From: an uncultured Clostridia bacterium
GTDB taxonomy: Bacteria; Bacillota; Clostridia; Oscillospirales; Oscillospiraceae
DNA: 64,000 nucleotides
Direction of reading: 5' to 3'
Assembly (NCBI GenBank): GCA_945949735.1
Contig: CAMFFO010000002.1
Location: forward strand, 1 to 64,000
Under the pieces are notes generated by a model, which ran no database searches, was not told where the DNA came from, and saw only the letters and a list, made by a program, of their open reading frames with translations. This document shows, piece after piece, positions 48,343-56,433 of the stretch; positions within the stretch are counted from its first letter, which is position 1; every line of letters begins with the position of its first letter. Both the position numbers and the translations under genes were made by a program.

Positions 48343-48870
48343 TTATGGACGATAGCGGCTGGCGGCAAGGGGATAGTGGAGCGCCAGGTGCTTCCAGGTG
48401 ATCTTATCCAGCTCTCCGGTCATGGGAAGGCTGCTGAGGGCCTGCAGCGTGGCGATGGAATCCGCTGTGGCTTCGTCCAGAAGTCCTCCCTGGGAGGGAA
48501 GGGGGATGCTGTGATAGACCTGGGAGAGTACCGTCAGCATGGCCTGGGCCAGGTACAGATTCGGGTGAACCTCCCCCTTGCAGATGACCTGCCCGGGGGC
48601 TAAGAGAATATCCAGGGGCTGGGCTGAGGTGACCCGGATCAGGGCTGGGTTACAATGACGGACAATGGCTTCCCAGGTGGGAAGATCCGTCACCCCGGTG
48701 ACGCCGAGGCCGTGGCGGCGCTGAAAATGCGACACGGCCGCCATGGTTTCGGGGCCGTAGATCCCGTCGGGAACCAGCGTGGGATGGCTGGGGTCATCCT
48801 CCGCGATGACCCGGAGCATGGTTTGCAGCGCCCGGATGGGCTGGCCGACAAAGGATTCGGTTGGTCTCAT
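48343..48870 (-). CDS. Peptidoglycan-binding domain protein
   Basis: The 175-residue protein has two PG_binding_1-like helical modules: IRALQTMLRVIAEDD, PDGIYGPETMAAVSHFQRRH (about 10-65) and LYLAQAMLTVLSQVY, LLDEATADSIATLQALSS (about 105-170). No catalytic domain or signal peptide is seen. The start overlaps the stop of the next gene upstream by 4 bp. Related small clusters occur in spore-wall contexts of Clostridia. Confidence 0.82.
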   Translation of the reverse strand: MRPTESFVGQPIRALQTMLRVIAEDDPSHPTLVPDGIYGPETMAAVSHFQRRHGLGVTGVTDLPTWEAIVRHCNPALIRVTSAQPLDILLAPGQVICKGEVHPNLYLAQAMLTVLSQVYHSIPLPSQGGLLDEATADSIATLQALSSLPMTGELDKITWKHLALHYPLAASRYRP

Positions 48871-50099
48871 CGTACCGCCTCCTGACTGACTGGATCCTGG
48901 TTCCCCATGCTCAGGGAGTTTCCGGGGAACTGGGTCATGGTTGAGGTTCGGGAATACCGGTTGCGGGGGTTGTTTCCGCTGATGATTGCGGAGGTGAAGG
49001 GGAAGCTCTCCGGGTCACGCCAGGAGATGGCTTCAATGCCGGAGAACTGCTCGTAGATCCCGTCCCAGGTTTCCGCGTTCACAACCCCGGTCTGAGGAAG
49101 CCCAAAGCGGCGTTGGGCGGCGAGTACCGCGTTCTCGGTGGCGGAGCCGAAAATCCCATCCACTGTTACCGGAGGTATTTCCGGGATGTAGGCCGAGAGC
49201 ACCGAGAGCATATACTGAAGATGCTCCACCTTTACCCCGGTATCTCCCCGGCTGATGGGGTTTGTGGTGGCCCAGGAGATGGAATAGAACCGCTGGCCTT
49301 GGCTGCGCAGCTCCGAAAGGGAGGTAACGGCTGTGTAAATCCGGACGAGGGCGTACCAGGTGGCCTTTCCTACCACACCGTCCGGCTCCAGACCAAAGAC
49401 CTCCTGGAACCGACGAACCGCCGCCTCGGTCTGGGCGCCGAAGATTCCGTCCACCGGGGAGATTTTTGGGATGGATGGGTAGTTCTGTGAGATCCGGTTC
49501 AGGGATGCCTGAACCACCACCACGCTGGGGCCGGAAAAGCCCCGGCGCAGGGCAATGCCGGGGTAGGAGGAGGTGATTCCCCGGATGGGGGCATCGGTGA
49601 CGATTTCCACGTCCCCATAGTAGCTCCTGAGAATCTGGGTGGAGTTGTAGCCCTGCTTGGCAAGGTTTTGACTGCCCCACTGGCTCAGTCCCTCGCAGGT
49701 GACGGTGGTTCCGTTGCAGAATTTGGCGGCCAAGGGCTCCACGAAGCCGGGACGGCGGAGATAGTCGTTGAACAGATCGTCCACCAGCCGGGCCACATTG
49801 GTAAAATAGCTCCGTCCGTTGACAAAGAATTGGTCGTAGGCCGTGGAGCTGGTGATGTCAAAATCATAGCCCCGGCTGCGGTAGAACTCGGTGTACACCC
49901 GGTTCAGTGCGAAGGATACGATGGCCAGAATGTTGGCCCGGAGGGCGCTTTCCTCCCAGGTGGGATAGATCTCGCTGGAGGCTACGTTCTTGACATAGTC
50001 GATAAAGCTGACGGTCACGTTCTGGGCATCGGAGCCCGGCGCGCCCAGGTGAACCGTAATCCGCTGGGGTACATAGGGCGTTACAGGGGGCATAGGCAC
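48867..50099 (-). CDS. SpoIID-like domain with two peptidoglycan-binding modules
   Basis: The 410-residue protein has an N-terminal region (about 12-190) with a SpoIID/LytB-like pattern: FIDYVKNVASSEIYPTWEES, ALRANILAIVSFALNRVY, FCNGTTVTCEGLSQWGS. Two PG_binding_1 modules follow (VVVVQASLNRISQNY, PVDGIFGAQTEAAVRRFQ at about 205-270; VEHLQYMLSVLSAYI, VDGIFGSATENAVLAAQ at about 305-365). No signal peptide is seen. SpoIID-type enzymes cut glycans during engulfment; residues for activity were not verified. Likely acts on cortex or spore wall. Confidence 0.78.
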   Translation of the reverse strand: MPMPPVTPYVPQRITVHLGAPGSDAQNVTVSFIDYVKNVASSEIYPTWEESALRANILAIVSFALNRVYTEFYRSRGYDFDITSSTAYDQFFVNGRSYFTNVARLVDDLFNDYLRRPGFVEPLAAKFCNGTTVTCEGLSQWGSQNLAKQGYNSTQILRSYYGDVEIVTDAPIRGITSSYPGIALRRGFSGPSVVVVQASLNRISQNYPSIPKISPVDGIFGAQTEAAVRRFQEVFGLEPDGVVGKATWYALVRIYTAVTSLSELRSQGQRFYSISWATTNPISRGDTGVKVEHLQYMLSVLSAYIPEIPPVTVDGIFGSATENAVLAAQRRFGLPQTGVVNAETWDGIYEQFSGIEAISWRDPESFPFTSAIISGNNPRNRYSRTSTMTQFPGNSLSMGNQDPVSQEAVR

Positions 50100-50102
50100 C
50101 TC

Positions 50103-50483
50103 CTACAGGTTCTGGGGCGGCGTGTTGAAGATGATGTTCTGGCTCCAGGATTGGGGAAGCTCCGCAAGGGGGATCATCTCCAAATTCTGCAAGGTGGTGG
50201 TATCCGCGAATACCTGAAGGTTCTCCGATTCGATCTGTTCATAGCCCTTCAGATGAGCGTACAGATTCACGGAGGTGAAGGGCTTCTCCCCGGGGTCCGG
50301 GGACTGGCTCTCCGCCAGATCCGGTACCGGAATCTCGATGGGGGCAATCTGACCGCTGCGATCCGTCAGACGCATGGCAATCGCCGTTCCGTCGGTGGAT
50401 GTGACGGCTATGGCCACATTTTCCAGAGGAAGCTGGGCATAGCTGGAGTAGGCGTGTACCTGTATGTAGCCTGTGGCAGGCAT
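50103..50483 (-). CDS. Small beta-rich hypothetical protein of the spore-wall cluster
   Basis: The 126-residue protein opens MPATGYIQVHAYSSYAQLPL and includes VAIAVTSTDGTAIAMRLTDR and VNLYAHLKGYEQIESENLQV, resembling a carboxypeptidase-regulatory-like beta sandwich. No signal peptide. It begins at ATG 50483 (AGGAGGGATTTC upstream) and its stop lies 4 nt before the SpoIID-like gene, so they are co-transcribed. Possibly a structural partner of that protein. Confidence 0.62.
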   Translation of the reverse strand: MPATGYIQVHAYSSYAQLPLENVAIAVTSTDGTAIAMRLTDRSGQIAPIEIPVPDLAESQSPDPGEKPFTSVNLYAHLKGYEQIESENLQVFADTTTLQNLEMIPLAELPQSWSQNIIFNTPPQNL

Positions 50484-50557
50484 GAAATCCCTCCTTATGG
50501 CGTTCTGGATTATTATATGCGGCGAAGGGGAATTCGGTTCCGCCACGGGCCTTTCCG

Positions 50558-50986
50558 TTATAGGAAGCTCTGCATCTGGCGAATGTTGGCGGTTTCGCAG
50601 TCCAGGAGCTTCTGGGATAGGGTTCTGATTTTTTCGTCCGGTTGGGGAAACTGGTGGAGGTTTTTCAGACCCTTGATCATCCCCTTGGTATTGCCCTGGA
50701 TCATCATGTCTGCGATCCGGGAATCGCAGTTTCCCCGGCTCAGCTTCATCCGGGTCATGGCGTCCGTCATGAAGCGGAGCGCGGGATCCAGCTCCTCCAC
50801 CTCCCAGCCCCGCTGAGAGGCGATTGCGTGAGCTTCGCTTTCAATGGCGTCATACTCCCGGAGCTGGGATTCCAGCGCCTTGCGCAGGCCCGGACGCATA
50901 CTGGCGTTTAGACAGCTCCGGATCCCAAGCTGACCCATTTGGGTGGTTTTCAGAAGAGAGGACAGTATTTCCTTCCCGTTTTTCAT
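50558..50986 (-). CDS. Helical hypothetical protein (DUF2383/ferritin-like?)
   Basis: The 142-residue protein is all helix: MKNGKEILSSLLKTTQMGQL, LRKALESQLREYDAIESEAH, MMIQGNTKGMIKGLKNLHQF. The pattern of spaced Glu and His (EYDAIESEAH) recalls four-helix bundles of the ferritin-like or DUF2383 type, but the metal ligands are incomplete. No signal peptide. It is divergent from asnB. Function unknown. Confidence 0.6.
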   Translation of the reverse strand: MKNGKEILSSLLKTTQMGQLGIRSCLNASMRPGLRKALESQLREYDAIESEAHAIASQRGWEVEELDPALRFMTDAMTRMKLSRGNCDSRIADMMIQGNTKGMIKGLKNLHQFPQPDEKIRTLSQKLLDCETANIRQMQSFL

Positions 50987-51094
50987 GCTGCATCACCTGG
51001 GAGCAGTATGCCCCGGCCCCGCAAAAATCATTCACCCGGGAATACTCCCCGTTTTTCCGGCATAGGCTATGCGGACGGAAAGGATGTGTTGGGT

Positions 51095-52918
51095 ATGTGC
51101 GCAATCGCGGGAGCCGTTGGGCTTAGGGTGGACGCGGACACCGGGAAGAAGATGCTGGGCACCATGGTTCGCAGGGGGCCGGATGGGGAGGGGGTCTTTC
51201 GGCAGGGGGAATGCTGCCTGCTCCACAGACGGCTTGCTGTCATCGATCCAAGGGGTGGTGCACAGCCCATGGAGCTCCGCTGGGCGGGAGAAAGGTACGT
51301 GCTGGTCTACAATGGGGAGCTGTACAACACGGATTCCCTTCGCCGGGAGCTGGAGGGCCTTGGGCACCGCTTCCTGGGACACTCGGACACCGAGGTGGTG
51401 CTTCACGCCTATGCGGAATACGGGGAAGCGTGTCTGGAGCACTTCAACGGGATTTTTGCATTTGCCGTCTGGGAAACTGTTCGGGAATCGTTGTTCCTGG
51501 CCAGAGACAGGATTGGGGTAAAGCCCCTGTTTTATCTGCTTCACCGGGAGGGCCTGCTCTTCGCCTCGGAGATGAAAACCATTCTGGCGTACCCCGGGGT
51601 TCGGGCGGAGCTGGATGAAACCGGCGCGGCACAGCTGATTCTGATGGGCCCCGGCAGGCTGCCCGGCAGCGGCGTGTTCCGGGGGATGCAGGAGCTGGAA
51701 AGCGGCTGCTGTGCCCGGTTCGAGGGAGGGCGTCTGCAGCGCCGCCGGTACTGGAAGCTAAAGGATCGGGAGCACCGGGATTCCTTTGAGGAAACCGCCC
51801 AGCGGGTACGGGAGCTGGTCACCGACGCCATTCGCAGCCAGATGGTATCCGATGTCCCCATCGGAACCTTCCTGTCCGGCGGGCTGGATTCCAGCATCAT
51901 CAGCGCCATCTGCGCCGGGGAGATGGCCAAGCGGGGGGAGCGGCTTCGAACCTTCAGCGTGGACTACCGGGACAACGACCGGTATTTTCAGCCCGGGAAA
52001 TTCCAGCCCAATTCCGACGGACACTTCATCCGCGTGATGGAGGAGGCCCTGAATTCCAGGCACAGCCGGACGGTGCTGAGCCCCCGGGATCTGGCGGACT
52101 GCCTGGAGGAGGCGACCATTGCCCGGGATCTGCCTGGAATGGCGGATGTGGATTTCTCCCTGCTGGCCTTCTGCCGGGAGATCCGAAGGGATGTGACGGT
52201 GGCCCTCTCCGGCGAGTGTGCCGATGAGATTTTTGGAGGATATCCCTGGTACAGAGACCCGGAGGTGCGGGCACTGGAGGGGTTCCCCTGGGCCCAGAAC
52301 ACCCGGACGCGGGCATCGCTGCTGGGAGAGGGCCTGCGGGGACGGTTGAATCCGGAAGAATTTGTCATGGATGCCTACCGGAAAACCTGCCGGGAAAGTG
52401 ACATTTTGCCGGGGGTGTCTGCGCAGGAACGGCGGATGAAGGAAATGGTGAACCTGAATTTCAACTGGTTCATGCAGACCCTGCTGGATCGGAAGGATCG
52501 AATGAGTATGTACTGCTCCCTGGAGGTGCGGGTGCCCTTCTGCGATTACCGGATTGCGGAATACCTGTACGGCGTTCCCTGGGAGTACAAGGATTACAGG
52601 GGCCAGGAAAAGGGCCTTCTGCGCTATGCCATGCGGGGGCTGCTGCCGGAGGAGGTGCTGTACCGGAAGAAAAGCCCCTATCCCAAGACCTTCGACCCGG
52701 AGTATGAGCGGATCATGGATAGCCGACTCCGGCGGACGCTGAACCGGGGGGATTCGCCCCTGGAGGCACTGGTGGACAGGGAAGCTCTGGAAACGCTGCT
52801 GGATGAGGAAAGCCCTTGGCCATGGTATGGACAACTGATGCGCCGCCCTCAAACCATGGCCTACTTTTTGCAGCTGGATTTCTGGCTGCGGCATTACAAT
52901 GTGCAGCTATTGTTTTAG
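51095..52918 (+). CDS. asnB: Glutamine-hydrolysing asparagine synthase B
   Basis: The 607-residue protein begins MCAIAGAVGL, so Cys2 is the glutaminase nucleophile after Met removal. The first domain (RRGPDGEG, YNGELYN, GHSDTEVVLH, FAFAVWET) hydrolyses glutamine. The second has the ATP pyrophosphatase motif GTFLSGGLDSSIISA and the ALSGECADEIFGGYPWY region. It makes asparagine from aspartate. ATG 51095 is the only start that places Cys at position 2; GGAAAGGATG is about 11 nt upstream. Some relatives act in sporulation or antibiotic resistance; no specific hint here. Confidence 0.94.
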   Translation: MCAIAGAVGLRVDADTGKKMLGTMVRRGPDGEGVFRQGECCLLHRRLAVIDPRGGAQPMELRWAGERYVLVYNGELYNTDSLRRELEGLGHRFLGHSDTEVVLHAYAEYGEACLEHFNGIFAFAVWETVRESLFLARDRIGVKPLFYLLHREGLLFASEMKTILAYPGVRAELDETGAAQLILMGPGRLPGSGVFRGMQELESGCCARFEGGRLQRRRYWKLKDREHRDSFEETAQRVRELVTDAIRSQMVSDVPIGTFLSGGLDSSIISAICAGEMAKRGERLRTFSVDYRDNDRYFQPGKFQPNSDGHFIRVMEEALNSRHSRTVLSPRDLADCLEEATIARDLPGMADVDFSLLAFCREIRRDVTVALSGECADEIFGGYPWYRDPEVRALEGFPWAQNTRTRASLLGEGLRGRLNPEEFVMDAYRKTCRESDILPGVSAQERRMKEMVNLNFNWFMQTLLDRKDRMSMYCSLEVRVPFCDYRIAEYLYGVPWEYKDYRGQEKGLLRYAMRGLLPEEVLYRKKSPYPKTFDPEYERIMDSRLRRTLNRGDSPLEALVDREALETLLDEESPWPWYGQLMRRPQTMAYFLQLDFWLRHYNVQLLF

Positions 52919-52982
52919 CGCCTGTTTCTTGACGCATAGGATGTTTCGTGGTAGAATAAAAAAATCCAGGAGAAGCGCAGTG

Positions 52983-53218
52983 GTAAATTATTGTTTGAAA
53001 AAATGCTGTCATTGCGAACCAGTCCGCAGACTGGTGTGGCAATCCCCCGGTTGAAAGGAACCAGGTAACGATTACCACCAAGAATTGTTGCAACTCCCAT
53101 TCTTTAGGGTACTTTTCGGTACATTTCCCCTCTAACCGGGGGATTGCCACGACCAGTGTGCGCACTGGTCTCGCAATGACAGAAAACTTTGGGGCAAAGC
53201 CGCTAAACAACAATTTAT
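52983..53218. repeat. Family A palindromic repeat, copy A9
   Basis: AAATTATTGTTTGAAAAAATG left end and GCTAAACAACAATTTATCG right end. Interior CATTGCGAACCAGTC and TCTCGCAATGACAG arms. Fills the gap between asnB and pyruvate kinase. Confidence 0.87.
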
Positions 53219-53300
53219 CGCAGAATACAGCTTTCCTCTGACTTGAGGTTTGTTTGAAAGGATCCCGCGCCGATGGTGTGGGAGGAATAGGAGAAGCGAT

Positions 53301-54713
53301 ATGCGTAAGACAAAAATAATCTGCACCATCGGCCCATCCAGTGCCAATGAGGAGACTTTGACCCAGATGTGCCTTGCCGGTATGAATGTGGCGCGGCTGA
53401 ACTTTTCCCACGGCACCCATGCCGAGCATAAGGAGAAGATGGACCTGGTGAAGAAGGTTCGGGAAAAGCTGAATCTGCCCATTGCCATCATGCTGGATAC
53501 CAAGGGGCCGGAGTATCGTATCCGAACCTTCCAGGGCGGAAAGGTGGAGGTGAAGGAGGGCGACCCGTTTACCTTTACCACCGAGGATATTCAGGGAGAC
53601 CGGACGCGGGTTTCTGTGAATTATGCCGGATTGATCCGGGATCTTTCCGTGGGGGATCGGATTCTGGTGAACAATGGTCTGGTGGTCTTTGAGGTGGAGA
53701 AGCTGAAAGGATCCGAGGCCATCTGCCGCACCCTGGTGGGCGGCGTTCTCAGTGACCGGAAAAGCATGAGCTTTCCCAACAAGGTCATGTCCGGCCCCTT
53801 CCTGTCGGAGCAGGACAAGGCGGATCTGCTGTTCGGAATTGAAAATGACGTGGATTTCGTGGCGGCCTCCTTCGTGTCCACCAAGGCCGATGCGGTATCC
53901 CTGCGGGAGTTCCTGAATGCCCACGGCGGTGAGCACATCGACATCATTGCCAAGATCGAGAACCAGTCCGGTGTGGACAATATTGAGGGAATATGTGAGG
54001 CCTGCGAGGGCATTATGATTGCCCGGGGCGACCTGGGGGTGGAGATTCCCTTTGTGGAGGTTCCCGCTATTCAGAAGCTGCTGATCAACAAGTGCCGGAT
54101 GCTGGGCAAGCGGGTAATCACTGCCACGGAGATGCTGGAATCCATGATCTACAATCCCCGCCCCACCCGTGCGGAGATTTCGGACGTGGCCAATGCGGTG
54201 TATGACGGCAGCAGTGCGGTCATGCTCTCCGGGGAGTCCGCCGCGGGCAAGTACCCGGTGGAGGCAGTTCGGAACATGGCGCAGATCTGTGAGTACACGG
54301 AAAAGCATACCAGCTACCGCAAGCGGTTTTATAACGCGGAGTTCCGCATCCGGGACAATCTGGATGCCATTTCTCACGCAACCTGCGCCATGGCCATTGA
54401 CGTGGATGCCAAGGCCATCGTGGTTTGTTCCGTATCCGGAAAAACCGCCCGCCTGGTCAGCCGGTTCCGCTGTCCGGTGGATATCATCGGCATGACCACC
54501 GACCCCAAGGTCTGGCGGAAGCTGGCGCTCAGCTGGGGTGTCACCCCCACTCTGAGCGAGGCCTTCACCAGCATGGACGTGATGTTCCACTATGCCCGAA
54601 ACAGCGCAAGGGATATCCTGAAGCTCAGCTCGGGGGATAATGTGGTTCTCACAGGCGGCCCTATCAACGGCAAAAGCGGAAACACCAATACCATCAAGGT
54701 CGAGCAGATTTAA
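53301..54713 (+). CDS. pyk: Pyruvate kinase
   Basis: The 470-residue protein has MRKTKIICTIGPSSANEETL, ARLNFSHG, MLDTKGPEYRI, FVAASFVST, IIAKIENQSGVDNI and MIARGDLGVEIPF (the catalytic Lys/Glu/Asp site), and TATEMLESMI. It converts phosphoenolpyruvate and ADP to pyruvate and ATP. It is the short form without an extra C-terminal phosphohistidine domain. The E in TATEMLE replaces the usual Q. The ATG at 53301 follows AGGAGAAGCG; a terminator follows. Confidence 0.95.
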   Translation: MRKTKIICTIGPSSANEETLTQMCLAGMNVARLNFSHGTHAEHKEKMDLVKKVREKLNLPIAIMLDTKGPEYRIRTFQGGKVEVKEGDPFTFTTEDIQGDRTRVSVNYAGLIRDLSVGDRILVNNGLVVFEVEKLKGSEAICRTLVGGVLSDRKSMSFPNKVMSGPFLSEQDKADLLFGIENDVDFVAASFVSTKADAVSLREFLNAHGGEHIDIIAKIENQSGVDNIEGICEACEGIMIARGDLGVEIPFVEVPAIQKLLINKCRMLGKRVITATEMLESMIYNPRPTRAEISDVANAVYDGSSAVMLSGESAAGKYPVEAVRNMAQICEYTEKHTSYRKRFYNAEFRIRDNLDAISHATCAMAIDVDAKAIVVCSVSGKTARLVSRFRCPVDIIGMTTDPKVWRKLALSWGVTPTLSEAFTSMDVMFHYARNSARDILKLSSGDNVVLTGGPINGKSGNTNTIKVEQI

Positions 54714-54718
54714 TCATC

Positions 54719-54756
54719 CGCCTCCCCGGAAATTTTTCGGGGAGGCGTTCTTTTTT
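54719..54756 (+). terminator. Terminator of pyruvate kinase
   Basis: CGCCTCCCCG pairs with CGGGGAGGCG around a 9-nt loop, then TTCTTTTTTC. A strong terminator just after the pyk stop. Confidence 0.93.
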
Positions 54757-54873
54757 CACCAAATGGAAGTGGCAAAATTCGGCAAATTCAACACATGAAA
54801 TTTGACGGGAATTGTGTTATTATATAGTCAATTAAGGGATGATGGCCGGTTTTTTCAGGGGGAGGAATTTGAA

Positions 54874-55392
54874 ATGTATCAGATTGGCGACCGCCTTGTG
54901 TATGGAGTTCACGGAGTATGCCAGGTGGCTCGTGAGGAGCAGCGCAGAGTAGACGGGAAGGAATTGACCTACCTGGTTCTGGAGCCTGTGGGGCAGCGCG
55001 GCGCGTGCTATCTTGTCCCGATCCAGAACCCTTCCGCCATGAAACGGCTTCGTCCTCTTCAGAACCGGAACGCCATGGAACAGCTGCTGCGCTCCGGCCC
55101 GGAGCTGCCGGATGCCTGGATTCCGGAGGAGCCCGTCAGAAAACAGCGCTATCGGGAGTACATTGCCAGCGCGGATGTGGAAAGCCTGATTCGCATGATC
55201 TGCTCGTTATACCGTCACAGGGAGCTGCAGCGCGCTTCCGGGAAGAAATGTCATGTCAGCGACGAGAACTTCCTCCGGGATGCGGAGAAACTCCTGTCCG
55301 GTGAGGTGGCTGCGGTGATGGGGCTGGAGGAGGATCAGGCGAAAAATCTGATCCGGAGCAGGCTCAGAATCTCTGACCGGACAACCGGATAA
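54874..55392 (+). CDS. CarD family transcriptional regulator
   Basis: The 172-residue protein has the CarD/TRCF RNA-polymerase-interacting domain (1-65: YQIGDRLVYGVHGVCQVARE, LVLEPVGQRGACYLVPI) and a C-terminal helical domain (about 85-165, KQRYREYIASADVESLIRMI, ASGKKCHVSDENFLRDAEKL). CarD proteins bind the RNA polymerase beta subunit and stabilise open promoter complexes. GGGGGAGGAATTT precedes ATG 54874. A promoter with TTGACG (54800) and an AT-rich -10 region lies about 60 nt upstream. Confidence 0.88.
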   Translation: MYQIGDRLVYGVHGVCQVAREEQRRVDGKELTYLVLEPVGQRGACYLVPIQNPSAMKRLRPLQNRNAMEQLLRSGPELPDAWIPEEPVRKQRYREYIASADVESLIRMICSLYRHRELQRASGKKCHVSDENFLRDAEKLLSGEVAAVMGLEEDQAKNLIRSRLRISDRTTG

Positions 55393-55400
55393 TACAAAGA

Positions 55401-55428
55401 AAACGCCCCGTGAGGGGCGTTTCTCGTT
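55401..55428 (+). terminator. Terminator after carD-like gene
   Basis: AAACGCCCC pairs with GGGGCGTTT around GTGA, followed by TTCTCGTT. It also faces the convergent HAD gene and could stop it in reverse (AAAGAAAAC). Confidence 0.82.
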
Positions 55429-55445
55429 GCGCGGGAGAACCCGCC

Positions 55446-56087
55446 TCACAGCGTCTGGAGAATGCTCAAAAGCTCATCCATGGTCGCTGCGATGGCGGCG
55501 GCTCCCGCTTTTTTCATTTCTTCCACACTGCCATAACCCCAAGCGACGCCTACCGCAGGGATTCCGTGGGCGGCGGCCCCCAGAATGTCAAATACTGTGT
55601 CCCCGACCATGACCATCGGTTCCTCGGTTCCGTGCTGCTGAAGCAGATAGGCGATCACCGCGTCCTTACTGCTGCGGGAGCGATCCAGGGAGGCTCCACA
55701 GATACGGTCAAAGAAGTGCGCCAGGTCAAAGTGTTCCAGAATTTCCACGGACATATCCTCGGGCTTGGAGGTGGCGACAAACAGCCGATGGCCCTGGGCA
55801 CGAAGCTGCTCCAGAAGCTCCCGGATGCCGGGATAGGGGGTGTTTTCAAATTTTCCGATGGGCACATACCGGCTGCGGTAGATCCGGATGGCCTCATCTA
55901 CCTGATCCTCCGGGACTCCGAATTGCCGGAAGGTATCGTGAAGCGGGGGGCCGATAAAGACCCGCAGAGCGTCCCGCGGGGGAATGGGAATTCCGAAGCG
56001 TTCCAGGGCCAAGGCCGCGCAGTTCATGATTCCCTCGCCGGAATCTGTCAGGGTTCCGTCCAGATCGAAAAGAATGCTTTTGGGCAT
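55446..56087 (-). CDS. HAD-superfamily phosphatase (phosphoglycolate phosphatase-like)
   Basis: The 213-residue protein has HAD motif I ILFDLDGTLTDSGEG, motif II LFVATSKPE, the Lys of motif III near SSKDAVIAYLL and motif IV VMVGDTVFDI. The helical cap (about 15-85) marks the phosphoglycolate phosphatase/PpaX-like class. Its substrate is not predictable from sequence; relatives act on phosphoglycolate, pyrophosphate or nucleotides. AGGAGGTAATT lies before ATG 56087. It is convergent with the carD-like gene. Confidence 0.88.
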   Translation of the reverse strand: MPKSILFDLDGTLTDSGEGIMNCAALALERFGIPIPPRDALRVFIGPPLHDTFRQFGVPEDQVDEAIRIYRSRYVPIGKFENTPYPGIRELLEQLRAQGHRLFVATSKPEDMSVEILEHFDLAHFFDRICGASLDRSRSSKDAVIAYLLQQHGTEEPMVMVGDTVFDILGAAAHGIPAVGVAWGYGSVEEMKKAGAAAIAATMDELLSILQTL

Positions 56088-56433
56088 AATTACCTCCTGT
56101 GGATTCTTCCGGACAGGAAAAGGGCTGGCGGATAAAAAGCCGGCCTTTTCCGCCCCGGGAGAATGTCTTTTTCCCATGATAGTGGATTTGCAGAAAAATG
56201 TCAATGGATTCCATGGCTTCCGGGCCGTTTTCCGGAGAATCCCCCCAGTCAAACATCTTTTTAGAAAATCAGCGTCCAGAGCCTGATTTCGCCAGCAGGT
56301 GACAGCGGCTTCGTGTTAGAATCGGGACGTATCCGGGATATACAGCAATTCTCTCAGAAAAGCGGCGCGAAGAGGGAGTTGGTCTGCCGCTTTGCGCCGC
56401 AAAGCCATTTTATTTTCAGAAAGGATGGATTCT
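56088..56433. other. Intergenic region without a recognised feature
   Basis: The 346-bp gap between the HAD gene and the adhesin gene holds no repeat-family copy. Apart from the AGAAAGG ribosome site of the adhesin gene and an unconvincing TTAGAAT box at 56314, nothing regulatory was recognised. Confidence 0.5.
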
